DNA of 64,000 bases from JAQBZY01 sp038117205 (GCA_038117205.1 JAYOFL010000008.1:1-64000), one strand, 5' to 3'. Positions 34,521 to 41,867 are shown, counted from the stretch's first letter. Notes: a model not told the origin generated them from the sequence alone. Program-made: numbers and translations.

Positions 34521-34533
34521 TGAGTTACCTAGA

Positions 34534-35388
34534 ATGAATGCAAAACAGGACTCTCTCATCGTCGGCGCTGCCGAAGCCAACCAGCGGTTTTCCCGCCTTC
34601 TGTCGGAAAGCGAGGGCGGCCGCGAGGTCGTAATCACCAGGCGCGGCCATCCGGTGGCCCGGATCACGGCAATCACCGAGGAAGCCTCGGCCGGTGACGA
34701 CGACGACGCCATCGGCCGGCCCGCCGGCGCCGACCTGCCCGATTATTCGAAGCGGGTGCAATTGATCGAAACCTGCCGGCGCATGAACGCGGTCGGCATC
34801 AACCAGGGAACGTCCGGGAACGCCAGCGTGCGAATCGACGGCGGCCTGCTGATCACGCCCTCCGGTCTCGACTACGACCTGACGACACCGGCGGACATCG
34901 TGCGGCTGGATCCGGAGGGCAAGCCCATGGGCGGCCGGCGCAACCCCTCCAGCGAATGGCTGTTCCACGTCCGGATCATGCAGGCGAAACCCAGGGTCGG
35001 CGCGGTTCTGCACACCCATTCCCTGAACGCGACGACGCTCGCCTGCCTCGGCCGCTCGATTCCGCCGTTCCATTACATGGTGGCGGTGTGCGGCGGCCGG
35101 GACATCCGGTGTGCGCCCTATGCCACCTTCGGTACCGAGAAGCTGGCGGAAACTGTCATCGAGGCGCTGGACGGGCGGCTCGCCTGCCTGATGGCGAATC
35201 ACGGCATGATCGTTCTCGGACGCGACCTCAAGGACGCCTTCAACCGAGCCGTCGAGGTGGAAAACCTGGCGGCGCAGTACCTGAAGGCGCTCGCCGTCGG
35301 CACGCCGCAGCTCCTGACCGTCGGCGACATGGATGTGGTGCTGGAGAAGTTCAAGAATTACAGTGCCTGGGCCGAACCGAAGCGATGA
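34534..35388 (+). CDS. Phd/YefM antitoxin-like domain fused to FucA-like class II aldolase
   Basis: One 284-residue open frame joins two domains. Residues 8-47 read LIVGAAEANQRFSRLLSESE then EVVITRRGHPVARI, the DNA-binding half of Phd/YefM antitoxins. After an acidic linker (about 50-68) the aldolase begins at YSKRVQLIETCRRM and matches E. coli L-fuculose-1-phosphate aldolase. Metal ligands E141, H160, H162 and H223 have the same spacing as FucA E73, H92, H94 and H155, and Y181 matches Y113. No start codon with a ribosome binding site occurs at the junction. Given mtnP and mtnA upstream, the likely reaction is cleavage of methylthioribulose 1-phosphate or 5-deoxyribulose 1-phosphate to DHAP plus an aldehyde. 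No toxin gene adjoins it. Confidence 0.85.
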   Translation: MNAKQDSLIVGAAEANQRFSRLLSESEGGREVVITRRGHPVARITAITEEASAGDDDDAIGRPAGADLPDYSKRVQLIETCRRMNAVGINQGTSGNASVRIDGGLLITPSGLDYDLTTPADIVRLDPEGKPMGGRRNPSSEWLFHVRIMQAKPRVGAVLHTHSLNATTLACLGRSIPPFHYMVAVCGGRDIRCAPYATFGTEKLAETVIEALDGRLACLMANHGMIVLGRDLKDAFNRAVEVENLAAQYLKALAVGTPQLLTVGDMDVVLEKFKNYSAWAEPKR

Positions 35389-35437
35389 CGCGGCGGGTCG
35401 GCGCCCCCAAAAGGGGTGTCCGGATGGAGCCGCCGAC

Positions 35438-35770
35438 ATGAAAATTCCCGAACTGTCCTTCACCACCACCGATTGGGACGCCGTCGAGCCCACGGTTCAC
35501 CCGGGTGAAACCGGCGAAGCGCTCTGGCGCACGCTCGAGGTCGGCGACATCCGGATCAGGGTGGTTGATTACTCGCCGGGTTATTTGGCGGATCACTGGT
35601 GCGACCGCGGACATATCCTCTATGTGCTTGAGGGCGAACTGATTTCCGAATTGAAGGACGGCCGCAGCGTGACGCTGACGCCGGGCATGAGCTACCAGGT
35701 TTCCGACTTCGGCGACGCGCCGCACCGCTCCCGCACGCCGAAAGGGGCGAAGCTGTTTATCGTCGACTGA
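35438..35770 (+). CDS. small cupin-fold protein
   Basis: A 110-residue single cupin starting at ATG 35438 with GGAG at 35425-35428. It has the motif YLADHWCDRGHILYVLEGEL (Asp, His, Trp, Cys at the metal-site region) and PGMSYQVSDFGDAPHRSRTP, the pattern of small cupins carrying a DHWC-type motif. Its histidines could bind a metal, but no reaction is known to me. It follows the Phd-aldolase gene by 49 bp, with a small CCCC-AAAA-GGGG hairpin (35405-35416) between them, and is probably co-transcribed. Confidence 0.82.
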   Translation: MKIPELSFTTTDWDAVEPTVHPGETGEALWRTLEVGDIRIRVVDYSPGYLADHWCDRGHILYVLEGELISELKDGRSVTLTPGMSYQVSDFGDAPHRSRTPKGAKLFIVD

Positions 35771-35800
35771 AGGCCGCGCGATCAAATTTTCGTGGCGTCA

Positions 35801-35912
35801 TTTCCAGGATCGGGCCGGCATTGTATATTGCGCCTGCATTCGATCCGGCGACACGCCGGTCGGATGGGTGCCGATAGGTCGGCGCCGACACTTTTTTGTG
35901 GACCCTCAGAAA
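35801..35912 (+). promoter_or_regulatory. promoter and terminator-like leader of copy 1
   Basis: A sigma-70-like promoter is visible: TTTCCA at 35801-35806, a 17-bp spacer and TATATT at 35824-35829. The expected leader of about 75 nt contains a 6-bp hairpin CCGGCG-ACA-CGCCGG (35845-35859) and then the 12-bp palindrome GTCGGCGCCGAC (35878-35889) followed by a T run (35892-35897). A hairpin plus U run just 15 nt before the start codon resembles an intrinsic terminator, so transcription attenuation is possible. The Shine-Dalgarno is weak. Confidence 0.55.
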
Positions 35913-36194
35913 ATGTTTACCAAGACGACCCGGTTCGCCGTTGCCGCGGTGGCGGTGACGCTGTTCGTGCAGCCGTTCGGCGTTTCCGCCGAAACCCGGA
36001 ATCCCTCCGAAATCGACGCTTGCCTGCAAAGCGCCAAAGTCGTCCAGGACGACTGGTAGGATAACGTGCAGGACCAGAAAGTGGCCATTTTCGATGCCCT
36101 GATGACGTCCGTGGAAGACAACTGCGCGTCGGGCAAGGTCAAAGAGGCGATGGATATCCTCGCCAGCGCCCGCGCCATGGTGGTGCCGGAATAA
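35913..36194 (+). pseudogene. small secreted protein, copy 1, interrupted by an amber codon
   Basis: From ATG 35913 the protein begins with a signal peptide (MFTKTTRFAVAAVAVTLFVQ, cleavage after FGVSA) and reads 48 residues to TAG at 36057-36059. After the stop the same frame continues for 44 codons to TAA at 36192-36194 and still resembles copy 2 (IFDALMTSVEDNCASGKV ... ARAMVVPE against DFDKLVAEAEAKCQAGQS ... ARGMVASE). The interruption is therefore recent or tolerated. Readthrough is possible but nothing in the sequence shows it. The intact length would be 93 residues, close to the 95 of copy 2. Confidence 0.75.
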
Positions 36195-36238
36195 CCTACC
36201 GCCCACAAGCGGCCAGCCTAGTACCGTCCGGCATCGCG

Positions 36239-36260
36239 CCGCCCCCGGCAAAGGGGGCGG
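36239..36260 (+). other. GC-rich hairpin between the two copies
   Basis: CCGCCCCC (36239-36246) pairs perfectly with GGGGGCGG (36253-36260) around a 6-nt loop. There is no T run after it, so it is not a classical terminator; it may stabilise the 3' end of the copy 1 transcript or slow polymerase. Confidence 0.45.
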
Positions 36261-36347
36261 TGCGTCCGCTTGCGCCTTTGCGGGACGGCGTCGGGTCGCG
36301 GAACATTGTGAAGCCTCGCCGGTGTCGATCACATTTTCGTGCCCCCA

Positions 36348-36459
36348 TTTTCAAAGTCCCGGCGCCGGCGTATATTCCGCCTGCATTCGATCCGGCGACG
36401 CGCCGAACGGATGGGTGCCGACAGGTCGGCGCCGACACTTTTTTGTGGACCCTCAGAAA
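36348..36459 (+). promoter_or_regulatory. promoter and terminator-like leader of copy 2
   Basis: This is the paralogous control region: TTTTCA at 36348-36353, a 17-bp spacer, TATATT at 36371-36376, then a 5-bp hairpin CGGCG-ACG-CGCCG near 36392-36404 and the palindrome GTCGGCGCCGAC (36425-36436) with a T run at 36439-36444. Conservation of promoter spacing and of the hairpin plus U run, while the mature protein diverged, argues that the leader is functional. Confidence 0.55.
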
Positions 36460-36747
36460 ATGTTTACCAAGACGACCCGGTTCGCCGTTGCCGCGGTGGC
36501 GGTGACGCTGTTCGCGCAGCCCTTTGGCGTTTCCGCCGATACCCGCAGCCTTTCGGAAATCGACATCTGCATGCAGGCGCTCAAGGACACCAAGGACGCC
36601 CGTGCGGCTAACCCGGTGATCGGCGCCAAGGCGACCGTCGATTTCGACAAGCTGGTCGCTGAAGCCGAAGCCAAGTGCCAGGCCGGTCAGTCGGTCGATG
36701 CGCAGAAGATGCTCGTCGAAGCGCGCGGCATGGTCGCTTCCGAGTAA
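36460..36747 (+). CDS. small secreted protein, copy 2 (intact)
   Basis: A 95-residue protein of unknown function. The signal peptide (MFTKTTRFAVAAVAVTLFAQ, cleavage after FGVSA) is followed by a mature part of about 69 residues with two cysteines (EIDICMQAL and EAKCQAG) that could form a disulfide, and two predicted helices. It is presumably periplasmic. Longer in-frame starts upstream would bury the signal peptide and cross the leader hairpin, so ATG 36460 is preferred although its Shine-Dalgarno is weak. A good intrinsic terminator follows at 36801. Confidence 0.8.
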   Translation: MFTKTTRFAVAAVAVTLFAQPFGVSADTRSLSEIDICMQALKDTKDARAANPVIGAKATVDFDKLVAEAEAKCQAGQSVDAQKMLVEARGMVASE

Positions 36748-36800
36748 GCGCCGAACAGGATACCGGGCGCCGTCTGGCAGAGACGGCGGCCGTAAAAGAA

Positions 36801-36827
36801 ACGCCCAGGTGTGAGCCTGGGCGTTTT
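36801..36827 (+). terminator. intrinsic terminator (bidirectional)
   Basis: ACGCCCAGG (36801-36809) and CCTGGGCGT (36816-36824) form a 9-bp stem with a 6-nt loop and end in TTTT (36824-36827). On the other strand an A-rich lead (AAAAGAA upstream in plus) gives a U run as well, so it can serve both copy 2 and the convergent petC gene. Confidence 0.85.
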
Positions 36828-36850
36828 CCGTTGCGGGGGTTGGTTCGACC

Positions 36851-37714
36851 TCAGTGCAGGTCGGACCAGATCTTCCGCTTGAGGGCGAAGAGCAGGGCGG
36901 TCAGCACGATCAGGAAGATCAGCACCTTGATGCCCATGTTCTTGCGCGCTTCCAGTTCCGGCTCGGCGGCCCAGCTCAGGAAGACCGCCACGTCGGTCGC
37001 CATCTGCTCGACGGTCGCCTTGGTGCCGTCGGCGTAATCGACGGCGCCTTCGGCCAGCGGCGGCGCCATCGAGATGGCGTGGCCCGGGAAGTACATGTTG
37101 AAGTACTTGCCTTCCGGCAGTTCGAACGGCTTGCCGTCGTTGTGCTTGGCGTAGTCCTTCTGGAAGTCGGCCGGCGGCTGTTCGTGGTAGCCGGTCAGCA
37201 GCGCATGCAGATAGTCGGCGCCGAGCGGATAGCCGCCCGGATGCTTCAACGACACGCGGATCGCCGAATCGCCGCCGCCCGAACGGGCCTTGGTGATCAG
37301 CGACAGATCCGGCGGCGCGGCGCCGCCGTTGGCCGCGGCGGCGGCCTTGGCGTTCGGGAACGGCGACGGCCAGTGATCCGACGGCTTGGCCGGACGGCTG
37401 AACATCTCACCCGAGTCGTTCGGGCCGTCCTGCACTTCGTAGCCCGCCGCGATGGCCTTCACCTCGTCCTCGTTGTAGCCGAGGGCTTCCAGGTTGCGGA
37501 AGGCGATCAGCTTCAGAGAGTGGCAGGCGGCGCAGACGTTCTTGAAGACCTGGAAGCCGCGCTGCGCGGCCGCCCGGTCGTAGGTGCCGAAGAGACCCGA
37601 GAACGACCACTGCTTGGACGGCGGGGTGACGCCGCTGGCCGCGAACGCGGGCTGGGCGGCGATCAGGACACCGGCCGAAACGGCGGCGATGGCGACGGTT
37701 TTGATCATCTTCAT
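36851..37714 (-). CDS. petC: cytochrome c1 of the bc1 complex
   Basis: The 287-residue cytochrome c1 has a signal peptide (ending AQPAFA), the c-type haem site VCAACHSLK, the conserved LEALGYNEDEVKAIA region, a PPDLSLI motif with LLTGYHEQPP, a distal methionine region (NMYFPGHAISMAPPL) and a C-terminal transmembrane anchor (VLIFLIVLTALLFALKR). Start ATG 37714 has GGAG on the minus strand; the frame continues upstream across petB but that is not coding. It passes electrons from the Rieske protein to cytochrome c and is the last gene of petABC. Confidence 0.95.
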   Translation of the reverse strand: MKMIKTVAIAAVSAGVLIAAQPAFAASGVTPPSKQWSFSGLFGTYDRAAAQRGFQVFKNVCAACHSLKLIAFRNLEALGYNEDEVKAIAAGYEVQDGPNDSGEMFSRPAKPSDHWPSPFPNAKAAAAANGGAAPPDLSLITKARSGGGDSAIRVSLKHPGGYPLGADYLHALLTGYHEQPPADFQKDYAKHNDGKPFELPEGKYFNMYFPGHAISMAPPLAEGAVDYADGTKATVEQMATDVAVFLSWAAEPELEARKNMGIKVLIFLIVLTALLFALKRKIWSDLH

Positions 37715-37719
37715 GGTTC

Positions 37720-39000
37720 TTACTCCGCCGCGTGGGTCTTCATCACCGAGGCCGCGATGCTGTCCGGGAGCGGCTTGGTGCGCTCCAGGACGCTGACGAT
37801 CGGGACCAGGATGATGATGTGAAGGAAATAGTAGAAGGTCGCCCACTGGCCGACCGTGACCAGCACGCCTTCCGCCGGATGACCGCCGACGTAGCCGAGC
37901 ACGATGCAGTCGAGCACGAACACCCAGAACAGCAACCGGTGCACCGGCCGATAGGTCGCGGAACGCACCCGCGACCGGTCGAGCCACGGCAGCAGCAGCA
38001 GCACCAGAATCGAGGCGAACATGGCGATGACGCCGGCCAGCTTGGCCGACATCAGCCAAGAGATCGGCCAGAACAGGAAGTAGTCGGCGGTGAAGGCGCG
38101 CAGGATCGCGTAGAACGGCAGGAAGTACCATTCCGGCACGATGTGCGGCGGCGTCACCAGCGGGTTCGCCGGGATGTAGTTGTCCGCTTCTCCGAAGTAG
38201 TTCGGCGCGAAGAAGACGAACACCGAGAACACGATCAGCAGAACGCCGAGCCCGTACAGATCCTTGATGGTGTAGTACGGATGGAACGGGATCGTGTCCT
38301 TCGCCTTGTCCTTGATGTCGACGCCGGTCGGGTTGTTCGAGTGGTGCATGTGCAGCGCCCACAGGTGCAGGAACACCAGGCCGACGATGACGAACGGCAG
38401 CAGGTAGTGCAGCGCGAAGAAGCGGTTCAGCGTCGGGTTGTCGACGACGAAGCCGCCCCACAGCCACTTCACGACCGGGTCGCCAATGATCGGCAGCGCC
38501 GAGAACAGGTTGGTGATGACGGTGGCGCCCCAGAAGCTCATCTGGCCCCACGGCAGCACGTAACCCATGAACGCGGTCGCCATCATGGCGAGCAGGATGA
38601 AGATGCCGATCATCCAGAGAATCTCGCGCGGCGCCTTGTAGGAGCCGTAGTACATGCCGCGGAAGATGTGGATGTAGACGACGACGAAGAAGAAGCTGGC
38701 GCCGTTCATGTGGATGTAGCGCAACAGCCAGCCGAAGTTGACGTCGCGCATGATCCGTTCGACGGAGTTAAAGGCGATGTCGACGTGCGACGTATAGCTC
38801 ATGGCCAGCGTGATGCCGCTGACGATCATGATGACCAGGACGATGCCGGCCAGCGAGCCGAAGTTCCAGAAGTAGTTCAGGTTCTTCGGCGTCGGGTATT
38901 CATGCAGCTGATTGTGCATGAACGAAAAGATCGGCAGCCGGTGTTCGATCCAGTTGACGACCGCGCTGTTCGACTTGAAGTTCGAGCTCGAGCCACTCAT
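37720..39000 (-). CDS. petB: cytochrome b of the bc1 complex
   Basis: A 426-residue integral membrane protein with about eight helices and two b haems. The histidine ligand regions (RYIHMNGAS, VYIHIFRG, and HYLLPFVIVG with HLWALHMHH) and the quinol-site PEWY motif (VPEWYFLPFYAILR) are intact. It lies between petA (14 bp upstream) and petC (5 bp downstream). It catalyses quinol oxidation and quinone reduction in the Q cycle. Confidence 0.96.
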   Translation of the reverse strand: MSGSSSNFKSNSAVVNWIEHRLPIFSFMHNQLHEYPTPKNLNYFWNFGSLAGIVLVIMIVSGITLAMSYTSHVDIAFNSVERIMRDVNFGWLLRYIHMNGASFFFVVVYIHIFRGMYYGSYKAPREILWMIGIFILLAMMATAFMGYVLPWGQMSFWGATVITNLFSALPIIGDPVVKWLWGGFVVDNPTLNRFFALHYLLPFVIVGLVFLHLWALHMHHSNNPTGVDIKDKAKDTIPFHPYYTIKDLYGLGVLLIVFSVFVFFAPNYFGEADNYIPANPLVTPPHIVPEWYFLPFYAILRAFTADYFLFWPISWLMSAKLAGVIAMFASILVLLLLPWLDRSRVRSATYRPVHRLLFWVFVLDCIVLGYVGGHPAEGVLVTVGQWATFYYFLHIIILVPIVSVLERTKPLPDSIAASVMKTHAAE

Positions 39001-39014
39001 TTCCCTGCTCCCCC

Positions 39015-39584
39015 TCAGCCGATTTTCACGGTGGTGTCGGTGACGAACTCATAGCCGGGGACCGGCAGGTTGTTCGGCGCCGGGCCTTTGCGGATACGAC
39101 CCGAGGTGTCGTAGTGCGAACCGTGGCAGGGGCAGAACCAACCGCCGAACTCGCCCTTCGTGTCGCCGGTCTTCTGGCCCAAGGGAATGCAGCCCAGGTG
39201 CGTGCAGACGCCGACCATGATCAGCCATTCCGGCTTCTTGACGCGGTCCTTGTCGGTCGCCGGATCGGGGAGCTTGGTCAGATCGACCTCGGCCGCGGAC
39301 TTGATCTCATCGGCCGTGCGGTGCCGGATGAAGACCGGCTTGCCGCGCCAGACGACCGTGATGCTCTGCCCGACGGCGATGGACGACAGGTCCACCTCGG
39401 TCGAGGCCAGCGCCAGCGTATCGGCGGCCGGGTTCATCTGATCGACGAACGGCCATACGGCGATGGCCGTGCCGGCGGCGCCGACGGCGGCAGTGGTCCA
39501 CAGCAGGAAATCGCGACGCGTCTGGTCGTCGATTTCCGCGTTGCCGCTCACGGCGTGCCCCGTGGGCGCTGCGGTATCGCTCAT
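39015..39584 (-). CDS. petA: Rieske iron-sulfur protein of the bc1 complex
   Basis: The 189-residue protein has a Tat-type N-terminal anchor (TRRDFLLWTTAAVG) and the two cluster-binding boxes CTHLGC and CPCHGSH, supplying two Cys and two His. It is the first gene of the petABC operon. The promoter should lie in 39585-39697, between the start codon and a terminator hairpin at 39698-39725; I see no obvious specific operator there. Confidence 0.96.
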   Translation of the reverse strand: MSDTAAPTGHAVSGNAEIDDQTRRDFLLWTTAAVGAAGTAIAVWPFVDQMNPAADTLALASTEVDLSSIAVGQSITVVWRGKPVFIRHRTADEIKSAAEVDLTKLPDPATDKDRVKKPEWLIMVGVCTHLGCIPLGQKTGDTKGEFGGWFCPCHGSHYDTSGRIRKGPAPNNLPVPGYEFVTDTTVKIG

Positions 39585-39697
39585 GAAAACTCCCCTTGTA
39601 AGACCTCATCCGGGACCGTGAAGCCGGTCGCCGGCAAAACCCGAGACGATGCGTTCGACCGGGTCGTCGGGCCCGCAGCCGTTACCGGCAACGGGTC

Positions 39698-39725
39698 AAA
39701 AAACCCACGAACTTAGGGTTTTTTT
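39698..39725 (-). terminator. A/T-flanked intrinsic terminator hairpin
   Basis: AAAAAACCC (39698-39706) pairs with GGGTTTTTT starting at 39716 around a 9-nt loop. Read on the minus strand it is a stem followed by a U run, so it can stop residual hsp20 transcription before petA; read on the plus strand it also terminates. Confidence 0.75.
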
Positions 39726-39799
39726 ATAAAGGATGGCGTTGCTCTTGCAAGGATTTAGATGGATTTTCCGGGCCGTTCCGGGGAGCCGCCCGGAGAACG

Positions 39800-39832
39800 A
39801 AAAACCGGGCCCCGCGGGGCGCGGGACCCGGT
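39800..39832 (-). terminator. intrinsic terminator of hsp20
   Basis: Read on the minus strand, a GC-rich stem with arms ACCGGGTCCCGCG and CGCGGGGCCCGGT is followed by TTTT (39800-39803 on the plus strand as A residues). It lies 36 bp after the hsp20 stop codon. Confidence 0.85.
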
Positions 39833-39868
39833 CCGGTGGTTGGTCCTATTTAGGACGGTGGCCGCCGT

Positions 39869-40300
39869 TCAGCGGCTCTCGACCTTGATCTGCTGCTTTT
39901 TCGGCTTCGCTTCCTTGTGGCGCGGCAGGGTCAGCGTCAGGACGCCCTTGTCGGCGTGCGCCTTGATCCCCTCGCGGTCCACGTCGGCCGGTATCTGGAA
40001 CGACCGTTGGAACATGCCGTAGGTGCGCTCCGAGAAGTAGTAATCCTTTTTCTTTTCCGTCTTTTCGGTTTTCTTTTCGCCCTTGATGGTCAGGACGTCC
40101 CCTTCGATGGAGATATCCACATCCTCTTCGGCGACGCCCGGCAGTTCGAGCGTGATCTCGTAAATCTCGCCGTCCTGCGAGGCATCGGCGCTCGGATGGA
40201 AGAAGTCGGCGATCTGGCGTCCGAGGGACCAGAACGGTTCGAACAGGCCCGGCCAGGACGTCTGGCGGCCTTGAAAGGGAACGCTTTTCGTGGTCGACAT
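39869..40300 (-). CDS. small heat shock protein, Hsp20/alpha-crystallin family
   Basis: The 143-residue chaperone has an N-terminal Trp/Phe-rich arm (WPGLFEPFWSLG), an alpha-crystallin domain (about 40-130: YEITLELPGVAEEDVDISIE, then RSFQIPADVDREGIKAHADKGVLTLTLPR) and a C-terminal tail. ATG 40300 has AAAGGAGG on the minus strand at 8-nt spacing. The 137-bp gap to trmL may hold a heat-shock promoter; I did not find a good sigma-32 match. Confidence 0.93.
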   Translation of the reverse strand: MSTTKSVPFQGRQTSWPGLFEPFWSLGRQIADFFHPSADASQDGEIYEITLELPGVAEEDVDISIEGDVLTIKGEKKTEKTEKKKDYYFSERTYGMFQRSFQIPADVDREGIKAHADKGVLTLTLPRHKEAKPKKQQIKVESR

Positions 40301-40437
40301 CTGTGTATCCTCCTTTGCTGTTGGAGCGCCTCCCCCCGGGTCGCCAAATGGCCGGCCGCTCGGGAAGGCCCCGGTCTCGATCAAGGAGATATTGTCGCAC
40401 GCCGGCGACCGCAATGCGTTGACCTAGGTCATTGAAA

Positions 40438-40935
40438 ATGAACGGAATAACCCTTTCCCTGTACCAGCCGGACATCCCGCAGAACGCCGGAAATCTGTTC
40501 CGGACCGCGGCCTGTTTCGGTGTCCCCGTGCACGTGATCGAGCCCTGCGGTTTCGCGCTCGGCGACGCGCGGATGCGGCGCGCCGGCATGGACTATGTGG
40601 ACAGCCTCGATCTGACCCGGCATGCGTCGTGGGAGGACTTTCGGGCCGAAGGGCCGAAGGGGCGGCTCGTGCTGTTGACGACGCGCGCCGAGACGGCGCT
40701 CTCGGCGTTCCGGTTCGAAGCCGGCGACATCCTTTTGCTCGGGCGGGAATCGGCCGGCGTGCCGGACGACGTGCACGCGGCGGCGGACGCGCGGGTGCGG
40801 CTTCCCATGCGGGCCGGGCTCCGGTCTCTCAACGTCGCGGTGGCGGGGGCGGTCGCGCTTTACGAGGCGCTCCGGCAACTGGGCGGCTTGCCGGACGGCG
40901 CCGGCGCGGGCGAAGATGCTGCCGTCACGGATTGA
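40438..40935 (+). CDS. trmL: tRNA (cytidine(34)-2'-O)-methyltransferase
   Basis: A 165-residue SPOUT methyltransferase that methylates the wobble nucleotide of tRNA-Leu isoacceptors. The trefoil-knot motifs are visible: LYQPDIPQNAGNLFRTAACFG, LLLGRESAGVPDDVH and LRSLNVAVAGAVALYEALRQ. ATG 40438 lacks a clear Shine-Dalgarno. hemF follows 10 bp after the stop codon. Confidence 0.92.
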   Translation: MNGITLSLYQPDIPQNAGNLFRTAACFGVPVHVIEPCGFALGDARMRRAGMDYVDSLDLTRHASWEDFRAEGPKGRLVLLTTRAETALSAFRFEAGDILLLGRESAGVPDDVHAAADARVRLPMRAGLRSLNVAVAGAVALYEALRQLGGLPDGAGAGEDAAVTD

Positions 40936-40945
40936 GGAAGTGGGT

Positions 40946-41839
40946 ATGACAGCAGGCAAAACGGCGACCCGTGCGGCGGACGCGGCCTTCGGTGAGGCGC
41001 ACAAGGCGCGGGCCAGGGCGTGGTTCGAGGAACTCCGCGACGATCTCTGCGCCCGCCTCGAAGACGTCGAGCGCGCCGCAACGCCGCATGCCGGCAATTC
41101 GGCGTTTTCGCCGGCGTCCTTCGAGCGCAAGGCCTGGGAACGGCCGGGCGGCGGCGGCGGCGTGATGTCGGTCTTGCGGAACGGCCGGGTGTTCGAGAAG
41201 GCCGGCGTCAACGTTTCCACCGTGCACGGCGAGTTTTCCGAGGAATTCCGCGTCCGCGTGCCGGGGGCGGCCGAGGATCCGCGCTTCTGGGCGTCCGGCA
41301 TTTCCGTCGTCATTCACCCGCGCTCGCCAAAGGTGCCGGCGGCGCACATGAATACCCGCATGATCGTCACCACGCAGGGCTGGTTCGGCGGCGGCGGCGA
41401 CCTGACGCCGGTGTTTCCGGACACGGCCGAGACGGAGCTGTTCCACGGCGCCTTCAAGCAGGCCTGCGACGCCTACGACCCGGACTACTATCCGAAGTTC
41501 AAGCAGTGGTGCGACGAGTACTTCTTCCTGCCGCACCGGGGCGAGGCACGTGGCGTCGGCGGCATCTTCTACGACAACCTCGCGACCGGCGATTGGGAGC
41601 GGGATTTCGCCTTCACCCGTGACGTGGGCCAGGCCTTCGTCACCGTCTATCCGGAAATCGCCAGGGCCAAGATGAACGCCACGTGGACGGACGCGGAACG
41701 CGACGCCCAGCTCGTGAAGCGCGGCCGCTATGTCGAATTCAACCTGCTCTATGACCGGGGCACGCTGTTCGGCCTCAAAACCGGCGGCAACACGGAAGCC
41801 ATCCTCATGAGCCTGCCGCCCGCCGTCGGCTGGCCATGA
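40946..41839 (+). CDS. hemF: oxygen-dependent coproporphyrinogen III oxidase
   Basis: HemF oxidatively decarboxylates coproporphyrinogen III to protoporphyrinogen IX. The 297-residue protein shows GGGGVMSVLRNGRVFEKAGVN, the WFGGGGDLTP region, the HRGEARGVGGIFYDNL motif and RGRYVEFNLLYDRGT. ATG 40946 has GAGGAAG upstream. It shares a likely transcript with trmL. The presence of the oxygen-dependent enzyme indicates that aerobic haem synthesis is available. Confidence 0.95.
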   Translation: MTAGKTATRAADAAFGEAHKARARAWFEELRDDLCARLEDVERAATPHAGNSAFSPASFERKAWERPGGGGGVMSVLRNGRVFEKAGVNVSTVHGEFSEEFRVRVPGAAEDPRFWASGISVVIHPRSPKVPAAHMNTRMIVTTQGWFGGGGDLTPVFPDTAETELFHGAFKQACDAYDPDYYPKFKQWCDEYFFLPHRGEARGVGGIFYDNLATGDWERDFAFTRDVGQAFVTVYPEIARAKMNATWTDAERDAQLVKRGRYVEFNLLYDRGTLFGLKTGGNTEAILMSLPPAVGWP

Positions 41840-41844
41840 TGAAA

Positions 41845-41867
41845 TGACTAAATTTTAGTCACTAAAA
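41845..41867 (+). promoter_or_regulatory. palindrome array, candidate activator site upstream of the sigma-54 promoter
   Basis: TGACTAAATTTTAGTCA (41845-41861) is an 8+1+8 perfect palindrome, and it overlaps a second palindrome TTTAGTCACTAAA (41854-41866), so ACTAAA/TTTAGT half-sites occur three times. The array begins 3-5 bp after the hemF stop and about 125-145 bp before the sigma-54 core promoter, the usual distance for an enhancer-binding activator. It does not match the NtrC consensus. The rest of 41868-41988 contains no gene. Confidence 0.45.

Larger units (their letters stand above)
35780..36747 (+). repeat. tandem duplication, period 547 bp, of a small secreted-protein gene
   Basis: Promoter, leader and coding region occur twice. 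Matching landmarks lie exactly 547 bp apart: the -35 element (35801/36348), -10 element (35824/36371), leader palindrome (35878/36425) and ATG (35913/36460). Identity is nearly complete across the leader and signal peptide and falls off in the mature protein, so the copies are diverged paralogues and not an assembly echo. The spacer between the copies (36195-36326) holds a GC hairpin. Confidence 0.9.

Noticed and set aside
35405..35416. CCCC-AAAA-GGGG hairpin as a terminator after the aldolase gene
   Set aside because: Only a 4-bp stem with no T run, and the cupin gene follows with its own ribosome binding site.
36057..36059. Amber codon read as pyrrolysine or other recoding
   Set aside because: No pylT/S genes or recoding signals are seen and the second copy has no such residue; a simple stop mutation is the plainer explanation.
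37715..38551. In-frame upstream extension of petC to 566 codons
   Set aside because: It overlaps the well-supported petB gene; the petC signal peptide begins at ATG 37714 with a GGAG site.
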